Source of the DNA: Deltaproteobacteria bacterium | Lineage (GTDB): Bacteria > Myxococcota_A > UBA796 > SXON01 | Assembly (NCBI GenBank): GCA_947445035.1 | Contig: CANFCK010000019.1 | Span: forward strand, 1-64,000 | DNA length: 64,000 bases | Reading direction: 5' to 3' | Shown here: positions 38,429-46,792 of the stretch, one piece after another | How the letters are laid out: the number at the start of each line of letters is the position of its first letter | Position numbering within the stretch: the first letter of the stretch is position 1 | Program-made: the position numbers and the translations under genes | The notes under the pieces: generated by a model | Seen by the model: the letters and a program-made list of their open reading frames with translations, nothing else | Databases searched by the model: none | What the model was told of the DNA's origin: nothing

Positions 38429-38447
38429 TCGGCGAAGCTGGACCATC

Positions 38448-38475
38448 GTTTTACACCTCGCCCTCGCTCCGGCAA
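38448..38475 (-). promoter_or_regulatory. Likely tRNA-Leu promoter
   Basis: On the minus strand TTGCCG (38475-38470) and TAAAAC (38453-38448) are spaced by 16 bp and end about 20 bp before the mature tRNA 5' end, a typical geometry. Both boxes are moderate sigma-70 matches. The region is shared with the upstream side of the divergent lipoprotein gene. Confidence 0.4.
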
Positions 38476-38514
38476 CCCGCCCGGCTACGATAGAGTAGAC
38501 GGAGACCAGAACCG

Positions 38515-39333
38515 ATGAAGAACTTGACCCCGATGCTCCTTGTACTCGCCGCCTGTGACCCCTACAAGATCGCGCTCGGGCAGGGCGGAGACGACGACGC
38601 GCGCTTGTACGCCGACGTTTACACTTGGCAGTGCGAGGAGCGGACCGAGACCGACACCACGTACTATGACGGCGTTTTTTCTTACGAAGTCTCCTTGGAG
38701 TACGCGCCGGACGAGCTCACCACCCGGAAGTTGCCGGCCGCCGGCTGCACCGCGGGACTCGACATGTTCCCCAACGATGCGGGGAGCGGCGGCACGGACA
38801 TTCCCGATGCCGACAGCCCGTCGTGGGCCAACGGCGACTCCAGCGGCGCCTTGCAGTTGAAGTCGGATGGCTTCTACTACGACGACGTTTTCGGCTCAGT
38901 AGAGAACTGCGCGTACGCCGAGGACCTCATCGGCGAGGGCACCGATCTTACCGCGGCGGGAGTTTTCTCCGGTGCCCGGACGCCCAAGGCCGGCACTCTC
39001 GACGATGTGGACATCAGCAACTACGATGAGTCCACCGGGCTGGTCTTCGGGCAGACCGCCGATGTCACCTGGACGAGCGAGGGCTGGCAGGATGCCTGGG
39101 TCCAGATTCGGGCGGAGTCCGGCGGGGAGTTGGTGGATTCCGTGACCTGCAACACCGGCGGCGCCAGCACGTACTCGATTGACGAGGACGTGTGGGGGCT
39201 GATGAACACGGCGATCGAGCCTGACGTCACCAACCTGTACGTCACGGTCCAGAACGCCGATACGCTGACGACGGAGGACGGCCAGAAGATCGAAGTGGTC
39301 ACGCGCGTGATCCACGCCGCTGTCGTCAACTAG
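38515..39333 (+). CDS. Hypothetical lipoprotein
   Basis: 272 residues, lipobox LAAC (Cys14) with Lys2 in the n-region. The mature protein is Asp/Thr/Tyr-rich and acidic, with strand-like segments and four or more cysteines (WQCEER, AAGCTAG, ENCAYAE, VTCNTGG) that could form disulphides. No family was recognised. GGAG precedes the ATG. It is divergent from tRNA-Leu and 14 bp upstream of the pseudo-receiver gene. Confidence 0.6.
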   Translation: MKNLTPMLLVLAACDPYKIALGQGGDDDARLYADVYTWQCEERTETDTTYYDGVFSYEVSLEYAPDELTTRKLPAAGCTAGLDMFPNDAGSGGTDIPDADSPSWANGDSSGALQLKSDGFYYDDVFGSVENCAYAEDLIGEGTDLTAAGVFSGARTPKAGTLDDVDISNYDESTGLVFGQTADVTWTSEGWQDAWVQIRAESGGELVDSVTCNTGGASTYSIDEDVWGLMNTAIEPDVTNLYVTVQNADTLTTEDGQKIEVVTRVIHAAVVN

Positions 39334-39347
39334 GATAGGCGTGGCGT

Positions 39348-40103
39348 ATGCCCGGCTCTGTGGTCCTCGTCGTCGATCCCGTCGCTCAGACGGCCGAACG
39401 GGTCTCGCACGCCTTGGCGGGCACGCGCTTCACGGTGCGTGCGGTGCGGGACGCCGCAGAAGCTGAGGACGTCTTGACGCACGACGTTGTCGTGGCGGTG
39501 CTGGCGGCCATCAATCTTCCCCGCGGAAATGCCTACGACTTTGCGCGACACGTGCGGGGTCGGCACCCGGCGGCGGCCGTGGTTCTGGTTTCGGGCGGCT
39601 TTGACGTCTTCAATGCCGAACGGGCGGCGGAAGTCGGCGCGGTGCGACTTTCCCGGCCCTTCACTGTCGAGGCGGTTCGGCGTCAGCTCGAGGCGGCACT
39701 GGGCCCACTGACGGGCGACGATGACGTGATCGAGGTCGCGCTGACCCTCGAGCCGTTGACCGGGGTCGAAGCCGCCCAGCAAGAGGCCGCGACCCTCGCC
39801 GACTTGGAGCCGCTTGCCTCGGTCGGGGACGAGCGCCTCGCCAGCTTCTTGCCCCGCGACTGGCGAACCCTGCCCCCGGTGGCGGTGGACCCGAACGTGG
39901 TGGCGCCGGGGATGGAACGCGCGATTCTCGCCGTGCTTCCGCAGGTGGTCGAGGCGGTCCTGAACAAGGCGATGAGCACCTCGCCGGCCTTCCGCGAGAT
40001 GGTGGAGGTGGCGGTGGAGGACGCGCTGCGCGAGGAGCTGCCGGCGATCGTTCGGCGGGTGGTGCGCGAGCGGATGGCGGAGATCGAGCGCGGCGACGGC
40101 TGA
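39348..40103 (+). CDS. Pseudo-receiver domain protein
   Basis: 251 residues. Residues ~4-120 follow the CheY-like receiver fold (VVLVVDPVAQTAERVSHALA, AAVVLVSGGFDVF, VRLSRPFTVEAVRRQL). However, the phosphoacceptor Asp aligns with Ala54 in LAAINLP, and the conserved Lys aligns with Arg in SRPF. It is therefore unlikely to be phosphorylated. The C-terminal half ends in an amphipathic helical region (FREMVEVAVEDALREELPAIV). No partner kinase is adjacent. It may work as a protein-interaction domain, as in the motility protein FrzS. It is followed by valS 60 bp downstream. Confidence 0.75.
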   Translation: MPGSVVLVVDPVAQTAERVSHALAGTRFTVRAVRDAAEAEDVLTHDVVVAVLAAINLPRGNAYDFARHVRGRHPAAAVVLVSGGFDVFNAERAAEVGAVRLSRPFTVEAVRRQLEAALGPLTGDDDVIEVALTLEPLTGVEAAQQEAATLADLEPLASVGDERLASFLPRDWRTLPPVAVDPNVVAPGMERAILAVLPQVVEAVLNKAMSTSPAFREMVEVAVEDALREELPAIVRRVVRERMAEIERGDG

Positions 40104-40163
40104 GTCGCGCCGCGGGCTTCGGACTCCTAGCCGCGAGCGCCGTTTCGGAATAGGCGCGGCCCC

Positions 40164-42776
40164 ATGTCCGATACCACGTCCGAGCTGCCGCAGTACTACG
40201 ATCCGCACGCCGCCTTTGCCCGTTACGCGCCTGAGTGGGAGGGGTCGGGCGTCTACAGCCCCCGCCCCGATGCCCCGGGGCTCCCCTACAGCATCGTGAT
40301 CCCCCCGCCGAACGTCACCGGCGATCTCCACATGGGGCACGCGCTCAACAACACGCTCCAGGACCTGCTCGTCCGCTACAAGCGGATGGACGGGTACAAC
40401 GCGATTTGGATCCCCGGCACCGATCACGCGGGTATCGCGACGCAGTGGATCGTCGAAAAGCAGCTGCGGGCGAAGGGAATCGACCGTCGCGAGCTGGGTC
40501 GGGAGAAGTTCTTGGAGCGCGTGTGGGAATGGAAGGCGCACTCCGGTGGCAACATCGTTCGGCAGCTCAAGCGCCTCGGCGTCAGCTGCGACTGGTCGCG
40601 CGAACGGTTCACGATGGACGAGGGTTGTAGCGGTGCCGTGCGCGAGAGCTTCGTGAAGATGCACGAAGAAGGCCTGATCTACCGCGCCACTCGACTCATC
40701 AACTGGGACCCGATCGGGCTGACGGCGATCTCCGACCTGGAGGTCGAGACCGAAGAGAACGTCCAGGGTGAGCTGTGGAGCTTTGCCTACCCGCTCAGCG
40801 ACGGTAGCGGCGAGATTATCGTCGCGACAACACGACCGGAGACCATGCTCGGAGACACTGCTATCGCCGTGCATCCAGAGGATCCTCGCTACGTTCGCCT
40901 GATCGGGAAGACAGTGCGCCACCCGCTGCTCGACCGGGAGATCCCCATCGTCGGCGACGCCATCCTGGTTGATCCGGCCTTCGGGAGCGGGGCGGTCAAG
41001 GTGACGCCCGCCCACGACTTCAACGACCACGAAGTCGGCAAGCGTCATGACCTGCCGCTCATCACGATCTTCACCCCGGACGCCAAGGTCAACGGCGAGG
41101 GAGGCCCCTACGCCGGGCTCGATCGATTCGAAGCGCGCGGCAAGATCAAGGCCGACCTCACCGCGCTGGGGCTTTTCCGGGGGACCAGGCTCAACGTGAT
41201 GACGCTGCCCCGCAGTCAGCGTTCGGGCGCGGTCGTAGAGCCGATGGTGTCGACGCAGTGGTTCGTGAAGATGAAGCCCTTGGCCGGTCCGGCGCTCGGT
41301 GCCGTGGAGCACGGGTTCACGACGTTCTGGCCGAAGCAGTGGGAGAACACCTACTTCGCCTGGCTGCGTGACATCAAGGACTGGTGCATCTCCCGCCAGC
41401 TCTGGTGGGGACATCGCATTCCGGCTTGGCACTGCGCCGCGTGCGCTCATATCACGGTTTCGCGTGACGACGTCGTCGCCTGTGGAAGCTGCGGCAGCGC
41501 CGACGTCAAGCAGGACGAGGATGTGCTCGACACCTGGTTCAGCTCGGCGCTGTGGCCGTTGTCCACGCTGGGCTGGCCTGACCGCACCGAAGAATTGGCC
41601 ACGTGGTACCCCACGAGCGTGCTGGTGACCGGCTTCGACATCATCTTCTTCTGGGTGGCCCGGATGATGATGGCGGGCATCCACCAGGTGGGGAGCGTTC
41701 CGTTCGCCGACGTCTACATTCACGGCCTGGTTCGGGACGAAAACGGCGACAAGATGTCCAAGACGAAGGGCAACGTCGTCGACCCGCTTCTCAGCATCGA
41801 GAAGCACGGCACCGATGCGTTCCGAATGACTCTCGCTTCGTTGGCGGGGCTCGGCCGCGACCTGACGTGGAGCGACAAGAGCGTCGAGGTGTGGACGCGC
41901 TTTCAGAACAAGGTCTGGCAGTCGTTCCGCTTCTTGCGCATGCACGTCCACGAGCTGCCGCCCGCCGCCGAGCCGGGCACCATGGACCGCTGGATCCTCG
42001 CCCGCGCCGGTGTCGCGGTGGCCAACGTGCGCGCCGCGCTCGATGGGTACCGCTTCAACGATGCGGTCACCGAGCTTCACCGTTTCGTCTGGTATGAGCT
42101 GTGCGATTGGTATCTGGAGTTCTCCAAGGCGGCGCTCTACGGCGAGGACGAAGCGGCCAAGTCGGCGGCGAAGCACACCTTGTGGACGGTGTACTCGACC
42201 GTCGCGCGGCTGCTCCATCCGTTCATGCCCTTTCTGGCCGAGGAGCTGTGGCAGAACCTGCCCGGTACCTCCGGGAGTGTGATGGTGGCGCGCTTTCCGC
42301 GCGCCGAAGACTTTCCCGCTGCCGACGCTTCGCTCGACGACGTCGCGCTCTTGCAGGAGGCCATCGTCGCGGTGCGGCGGGTGCGCGCCGAGAAGGAGCT
42401 GGGCGGCAAGGTGGCGTTGCAGCTGGTCTCCCGTGGCCTCGGCGCGCTCAACGCCTACGCAGCGGTGCTCGACGACATCTGCAACGCCTCTGTCGTTGCC
42501 GGTGACAAGCCCGACGCATGCGCGACCGTCGTCGTCAACGGGATCGAGGCTTGGATACCGCTCACCGGCGTGCTCGACCTGGACAAGGAGCGCGAACGTT
42601 TGGGCGGGCACATCGCCAAGGCGCAGAAATCAGTCGATTTTCTCCGCGGGCTCCTCGGCAACGAAGGTTTTGTCGCCAAGGCCAAGCCTGAGCTGCTCGC
42701 CAGCCGCCGTGCGGAGCTTGATGGCGACGAGGCTCGGTTGGCGACGCTTCACGCCGCGCTGGCCGCGTTGGGGTGA
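40164..42776 (+). CDS. valS: Valyl-tRNA synthetase
   Basis: Class Ia synthetase charging tRNA-Val, 870 residues. The HIGH motif reads HMGH in PPPNVTGDLHMGHALNNTLQD, and KMSKS reads KMSKT in DKMSKTKGN. The editing (CP1) domain, the DTWFSSALWP block, the anticodon-binding domain and a C-terminal coiled coil (RERLGGHIAKAQKSVDFLRG onward) are all present. Two CxxC pairs (CAAC, CGSC) near residue 430 could bind zinc. The length is usual for bacterial ValRS. Confidence 0.98.
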   Translation: MSDTTSELPQYYDPHAAFARYAPEWEGSGVYSPRPDAPGLPYSIVIPPPNVTGDLHMGHALNNTLQDLLVRYKRMDGYNAIWIPGTDHAGIATQWIVEKQLRAKGIDRRELGREKFLERVWEWKAHSGGNIVRQLKRLGVSCDWSRERFTMDEGCSGAVRESFVKMHEEGLIYRATRLINWDPIGLTAISDLEVETEENVQGELWSFAYPLSDGSGEIIVATTRPETMLGDTAIAVHPEDPRYVRLIGKTVRHPLLDREIPIVGDAILVDPAFGSGAVKVTPAHDFNDHEVGKRHDLPLITIFTPDAKVNGEGGPYAGLDRFEARGKIKADLTALGLFRGTRLNVMTLPRSQRSGAVVEPMVSTQWFVKMKPLAGPALGAVEHGFTTFWPKQWENTYFAWLRDIKDWCISRQLWWGHRIPAWHCAACAHITVSRDDVVACGSCGSADVKQDEDVLDTWFSSALWPLSTLGWPDRTEELATWYPTSVLVTGFDIIFFWVARMMMAGIHQVGSVPFADVYIHGLVRDENGDKMSKTKGNVVDPLLSIEKHGTDAFRMTLASLAGLGRDLTWSDKSVEVWTRFQNKVWQSFRFLRMHVHELPPAAEPGTMDRWILARAGVAVANVRAALDGYRFNDAVTELHRFVWYELCDWYLEFSKAALYGEDEAAKSAAKHTLWTVYSTVARLLHPFMPFLAEELWQNLPGTSGSVMVARFPRAEDFPAADASLDDVALLQEAIVAVRRVRAEKELGGKVALQLVSRGLGALNAYAAVLDDICNASVVAGDKPDACATVVVNGIEAWIPLTGVLDLDKERERLGGHIAKAQKSVDFLRGLLGNEGFVAKAKPELLASRRAELDGDEARLATLHAALAALG

Positions 42777-42799
42777 GGTGCGGGGGCTATGCTGCGCCC

Positions 42800-43630
42800 A
42801 TGATCCTCTCCCTCTTGCTGGCCTGCACCGCTCCGGCACCCACAGACACCGCCGAGCCGACCGACACTGCTCCTGAAGACACCGGCGGCGACACGGCTGC
42901 GGACACCGGCGCGGACACCGCCGATACGGGTGAACTCGCAGACCGGGGGCTCCGCTTGGGCATTCCCAGCTACGCCCACCCCACCAGCGTGGACTGGCCG
43001 CTTTTCGTGGCCGGCGCCGCTGCGACGGGCGGATTTGTCATCATCAACCCCAGCAGCGGCCCCGGCGGCGTGGTCGACGCGGCCTACGTTACCGCGGTGG
43101 TCGAGGCGCAAGCGCAAGGCGTCGTCGTCATCGGCTATGTCGCGACAACCTACGGCGACAAGACGGCCGGGCAGGTGGACACCGAGATCGGCCGCTATGT
43201 GGACTGGTACGGCGTGGACGGCATCTTCTTCGACGAGGTGTCCTCGGACTGTACGACGTGGGCGTCGTGGTATGCCGCGAGGGCTGGGACGGCGAATACG
43301 CTTTTGGGTCACGACGCGTGGATCGTCTACAACCCCGGTGTCATCACGTGCGCGGAGTACCTGGACGCGGCCGATGTGCTCGTGGTCGTGGAGGGTGCTC
43401 GTTTCGAGCTTCTTGAGTGGGCCGCAGAGCCGTGGATGGCCGACTACCGTCCCGAGCGCTTCGCCTACCTCGGCTACGAAGTTCCCTCCCAATACCTGGG
43501 CGAGACCCTCAGCGCGGTCGTAGCCCAGGGCGTCGGATTCGTGTACGTCACCGACGGGAGGCCCCCCAATCCGTGGCTGCAAACACCCCGGTACTGGGAT
43601 GAGGAGGTGGCGGCGGTGGAGGCGAACTGA
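42800..43630 (+). CDS. Spherulin-4-like lipoprotein
   Basis: 276 residues from the ATG at 42800, lipobox LLAC (Cys9). A GTG at 42773 overlaps the valS stop (GTGA) and would add nine residues including Arg2. After Cys comes a ~40-residue Asp-Thr-Ala/Gly linker. The rest is a TIM-barrel-like spherulation-specific family 4 domain: LGIPSYAHPTSVDWPLF, GFVIINPSSGPGG, VVVIGYVATTYG, YVDWYGVDGIFFDEVSSDC. Such proteins are thought to be glycoside-hydrolase-like; Asp/Glu in FFDEV are likely catalytic. The substrate is unknown. Confidence 0.82.
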   Translation: MILSLLLACTAPAPTDTAEPTDTAPEDTGGDTAADTGADTADTGELADRGLRLGIPSYAHPTSVDWPLFVAGAAATGGFVIINPSSGPGGVVDAAYVTAVVEAQAQGVVVIGYVATTYGDKTAGQVDTEIGRYVDWYGVDGIFFDEVSSDCTTWASWYAARAGTANTLLGHDAWIVYNPGVITCAEYLDAADVLVVVEGARFELLEWAAEPWMADYRPERFAYLGYEVPSQYLGETLSAVVAQGVGFVYVTDGRPPNPWLQTPRYWDEEVAAVEAN

Positions 43631-43730
43631 GGTTGCCGATCACCGCGCGTTGGCCCCGCGAGGACCACTCGTTGGTGGTCGCGTTCTGGGCGACGAGCCA
43701 GCCCGCTGAGTGGCCGCGCGCTCCGCGCCT

Positions 43731-45050
43731 TCAGATCGCCCGAACCTTCCCGGCCAGCTCCGGCGCGCGCTTCCTAGCCGCCAACGTGGCATTTCGGCCA
43801 TCTACGATGCGCACGCTGTGGCGGAGCACGAAGTCCCAGTCGTAGGCCTTGTGATCGGTCACCACCACGACCGCCTGATAGCCGCTGAGCGCCTCGGCGC
43901 TGAGCTCGATGCTGCGAAGCTCGCGTTCTCCGACCTGAAGCGTCGCGACGAACGGGTCGTTGTAGTCCACCAGCGCGTGCTTCTTCTGGAGGTGGGTGAT
44001 CACCTCCAACGCCGGCGACTCGCGCATGTCGGAGATGTTGGCTTTGTAGGCGACGCCGAGCACGAGCACGCGACTGTTCCGCAGCGGCAGCGCCGCGTCG
44101 TTGAGCACGTCGGCAAGGACCTCGACCACGTGCTCCGGCATTTTGCAGTTGATGGCGTCTGCCAGCTCGACGAAACGCGCGGTGAAGTTGTGCGCGCGCA
44201 GCTTCCAGGCCAGGTAGTGCGGGTCGATCGGGATGCAATGCCCGCCGAGGCCGGGACCGGGGCGGAAGGGCATGAACCCGAAGGGCTTCGTCGCCGCAGC
44301 GTCGATGACTTCCCAAACGTCGAGATCGAGCTGCCGGCAGATCAGGGCGAACTCGTTGACCAGCGCGATGTTGACCATGCGAAAGGTGTTTTCGAGCAGC
44401 TTCACCGTCTCGGCCGTGGCCGGGGTCGACACCGGGTAGACCGTGTCGCAACAGCGCTGGTAGAGCGCGGTGGCGGCGGCCGAGCACGCCGGCGTCATGC
44501 CGCCCACCACCTTTGGCGTGTTCCGGATGCCGTAGGTTGGATTCCCGGGGTCCACCCGCTCGGGCGAGAAGGCGACCGCGACGTCCTTGCCCACCACCAG
44601 CCCGCGCTCTTCCAGCATCGGGACCAGGATCTCCTCGGTGGTGCCGGGGTAGGTGGTGCTTTCGAGCACGATGAGCTGTCCGGGGCGGGCATGGGCGGCC
44701 ACCGCTTGGCCGGCGGCCACGATGTAGGAGATGTCGGGGTCCTTGGTGCGCCGCAGGGGCGTGGGCACGCAGATGATGACCGCGTCCGCCCGCGCGACGA
44801 CGGACGCATCGATCCCGGCGACAAAACCCGCTGCGATGGCGGTGCGGAGCTGCTGATCGGAGATGTCCCCGACGTGAGAGCGCCCGTCGTTGAGCTGCGC
44901 GCACAGCCCGGCGTGCACGTCCAGGCCGAGCACTTCGGCGCCCGACTCGGCCAGCTCCACGCACAGGGGCAAGCCGACGTAGCCGAGGCCCACCACGACC
45001 ACGGTGGGGCGCGCGCCGGCCAGGCGGGCGGTGAGGGCGTTCAAGGGCAT
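43731..45050 (-). CDS. Nucleotide-sugar (UDP-sugar) 6-dehydrogenase
   Basis: 439 residues. The N-terminal Rossmann motif VVGLGYVGLPLCVELAESG binds NAD. The catalytic cysteine lies in GPGLGGHCIPIDPHYLAWK near residue 260, and the UDP-binding C-terminal domain starts near NSRVLVLGVAYKANISDMRESPA. It oxidises C6 of a UDP-sugar to the uronate. Sequence style is closer to WbpA/WecC-type UDP-HexNAc dehydrogenases than to Ugd. The ATG is chosen because the 35 upstream codons are not protein-like. It is divergent from the GT2 gene. Confidence 0.88.
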   Translation of the reverse strand: MPLNALTARLAGARPTVVVVGLGYVGLPLCVELAESGAEVLGLDVHAGLCAQLNDGRSHVGDISDQQLRTAIAAGFVAGIDASVVARADAVIICVPTPLRRTKDPDISYIVAAGQAVAAHARPGQLIVLESTTYPGTTEEILVPMLEERGLVVGKDVAVAFSPERVDPGNPTYGIRNTPKVVGGMTPACSAAATALYQRCCDTVYPVSTPATAETVKLLENTFRMVNIALVNEFALICRQLDLDVWEVIDAAATKPFGFMPFRPGPGLGGHCIPIDPHYLAWKLRAHNFTARFVELADAINCKMPEHVVEVLADVLNDAALPLRNSRVLVLGVAYKANISDMRESPALEVITHLQKKHALVDYNDPFVATLQVGERELRSIELSAEALSGYQAVVVVTDHKAYDWDFVLRHSVRIVDGRNATLAARKRAPELAGKVRAI

Positions 45051-45136
45051 CAGGGCTCCAAAGGTCGCGCGGGCTAACCCGGCGCGCCCCGTCGTGCTCC
45101 GCGTGTTAGCTGCCGCCGCCTTCCGGGGGCCCAGCC

Positions 45137-46144
45137 TTGAACTCTCCTCGTCCACTGCGCCTCCTGGTCATGATGCCGGCCCTCAACGAAGCCGCCACCA
45201 TCGGTGCGGTGTTGGGGCGCGTGCCTCGCACCCTGCCGGGCATCGCCGAGATCACGATGTTGGTGATCGACGACGGCTCGACGGACGACACCGTCGCCAT
45301 CTCGCGGGCGGCGGGCGCCCTGGTGATCAGCCACGGTCGCAATCTCGGCGTTGGTACCGCCTTGCAGACCGGGCTCGCCGAGGCGTTGCGACGGGGGGTG
45401 GATCTCGCCGTGAACATCGACAGCGACGGGCAGTTCGCGCCCGAGGACATCGCCCGGATCGTGGTCCCGGTGGTCGAGGACCGCGCCGATTTCGTCACCG
45501 CCTCCCGTTTCCTTGATCCCGCGCTTCTGCCGGACATGCCGGGTGTCAAGCGCCTCGGCAACTGGGGCATGGCGCGCATCATCAGCACGCTCATCGGCCA
45601 GTCCTTCGAGGACGTCAGCTGCGGATTCCGTTGTTACGGTCGTGAGGCGATGTTGCGGCTGGTGCTGCTCGGCCGCTTCACCTACACCCAGGAAAGTTTC
45701 CTGGTGCTCTCGCAGAAGGGCCTGCGGCTTCTGGAAATGCCGATGAAGGTCCGCGGGGTGCGGGAGTTCGGCAAGAGCCGCATCGCCAGCAACCTCTTCA
45801 AGTACGCGTGGCGAACGCTCGGCATCATCTTCGGGTTCATCCGGGATTATTCGCCGGGTATCCTGTTCGACAACCTCACGGGGTTGCTGCTCGCCGGCAC
45901 GCTCGGCTTCGGCGGGTTCTTCACCTGGAACCGGCTCAGCACCGGGCAGTTCAGCCCCCACATCTGGGCGGGCTTTGTCGCCGCGTTCCTCTTGGGCCTC
46001 GCGCTCCTGGTTTTCGGTCTCGGGCAGATCGCGCTGATGGTGTCGCGACTTCGCAGCGTCCAAGAGCAACAACTATACCTGGTACGCCGATATCTTCCCC
46101 GTTTGGGCGATCCGCCCCCCCCCGGAGAACCCGATGCGAATTGA
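45137..46144 (+). CDS. Glycosyltransferase family 2 (polyprenyl-phosphate type)
   Basis: 335 residues. The GT-A domain has VMMPALNEAATIGAVL, VIDDGSTDDT and the DXD-like NIDSDGQF, as in dolichyl/polyprenyl-phosphate sugar transferases. Two C-terminal membrane helices (~245-270 and ~280-305) fit transfer to a lipid carrier at the inner membrane. The start is TTG with GGGGG ~9 nt upstream; an ATG 11 codons on is possible but would cut the first strand. It overlaps the next methyltransferase gene by 11 bp. Confidence 0.88.
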   Translation: MNSPRPLRLLVMMPALNEAATIGAVLGRVPRTLPGIAEITMLVIDDGSTDDTVAISRAAGALVISHGRNLGVGTALQTGLAEALRRGVDLAVNIDSDGQFAPEDIARIVVPVVEDRADFVTASRFLDPALLPDMPGVKRLGNWGMARIISTLIGQSFEDVSCGFRCYGREAMLRLVLLGRFTYTQESFLVLSQKGLRLLEMPMKVRGVREFGKSRIASNLFKYAWRTLGIIFGFIRDYSPGILFDNLTGLLLAGTLGFGGFFTWNRLSTGQFSPHIWAGFVAAFLLGLALLVFGLGQIALMVSRLRSVQEQQLYLVRRYLPRLGDPPPPGEPDAN

Positions 46145-46790
46145 CGCCGCCACCCTCGGCGAAATGGCGGCCCTCCTTCGCGACGAAGATCGCGATGAGA
46201 TGGCCATCCCCAGCTACCTGCACAAGAACCCCGCCCTCCGCTGGATGGCCTGGCGCCGGGTCGACGTCGTGGCCGGCCTGATCGAAACGCACTGCCCCCA
46301 AGGCGGCCGCGTGCTCGACTTCGGGTGCGGTACCGGCGTGCTTTTCGAGTCGTCGTTGAAGCGGGCCACGTCCGTTGTGGGTGTCGACCTGGTTCTCGGC
46401 GCCGCAGAGCTGTGGAAGGCGAAGAAGCAGCTGGGTCAGGTGACGTTGTTGTCGCCCGAGGCCGCCTTTGCCGACGTCGAGCCCGGAAGCGTCGATGTGG
46501 TCGTCGCTGCAGAGGTGCTCGAACATATTGACGAGCCGACGAAGGAGCTCGCGTTCTTCAAGCGGGTGCTGCGCCCGGGCGGGACGTTGCTGGTCAGCCT
46601 CCCGACGGAGAACGCGCTGTACCGCTTCGGCAGGAAGTTGGCAGGGTTCTCCGGGCATTACCACGAGTCCAACGCGGCGGTGGTGGACGGGCGGATTCGC
46701 GAGGCCGGCTTCCGGTTGGTCAGCAGCTCGAACATTCCGCTGCCAGGGCCGGCGGCGATCTACTTCGTCGGGGTTTACGCCGTGGTCTAG
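46134..46790 (+). CDS. Class I SAM-dependent methyltransferase
   Basis: 218 residues. SAM motif I is RVLDFGCGTGVLFESSL near residue 60, with the acidic strand-2 end in VVGVDLVLG and the post-motif AAEVLEHIDEPTKEL near 125, a Methyltransf_11/23-type layout. Overlap with the GT2 gene suggests it methylates a sugar or lipid-linked intermediate made by that cluster; this is inference. Both stops of this gene and the convergent barrel gene fall within 5 bp. Confidence 0.82.
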   Translation: MRIDAATLGEMAALLRDEDRDEMAIPSYLHKNPALRWMAWRRVDVVAGLIETHCPQGGRVLDFGCGTGVLFESSLKRATSVVGVDLVLGAAELWKAKKQLGQVTLLSPEAAFADVEPGSVDVVVAAEVLEHIDEPTKELAFFKRVLRPGGTLLVSLPTENALYRFGRKLAGFSGHYHESNAAVVDGRIREAGFRLVSSSNIPLPGPAAIYFVGVYAVV

Positions 46791-46792
46791 GA

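Noticed and set aside
39330-42611. 1093-codon minus-strand open frame
   Set aside because: It covers valS and the pseudo-receiver gene in antisense. Both real genes have full family motifs on the plus strand, and the antisense product has none.
43663-43680. GACCAC...GTGGTC hairpin between the spherulin-4-like and dehydrogenase genes
   Set aside because: The stem is only 6 bp, is 33 bp from the nearer stop and has no T-tract; too weak to call a terminator.
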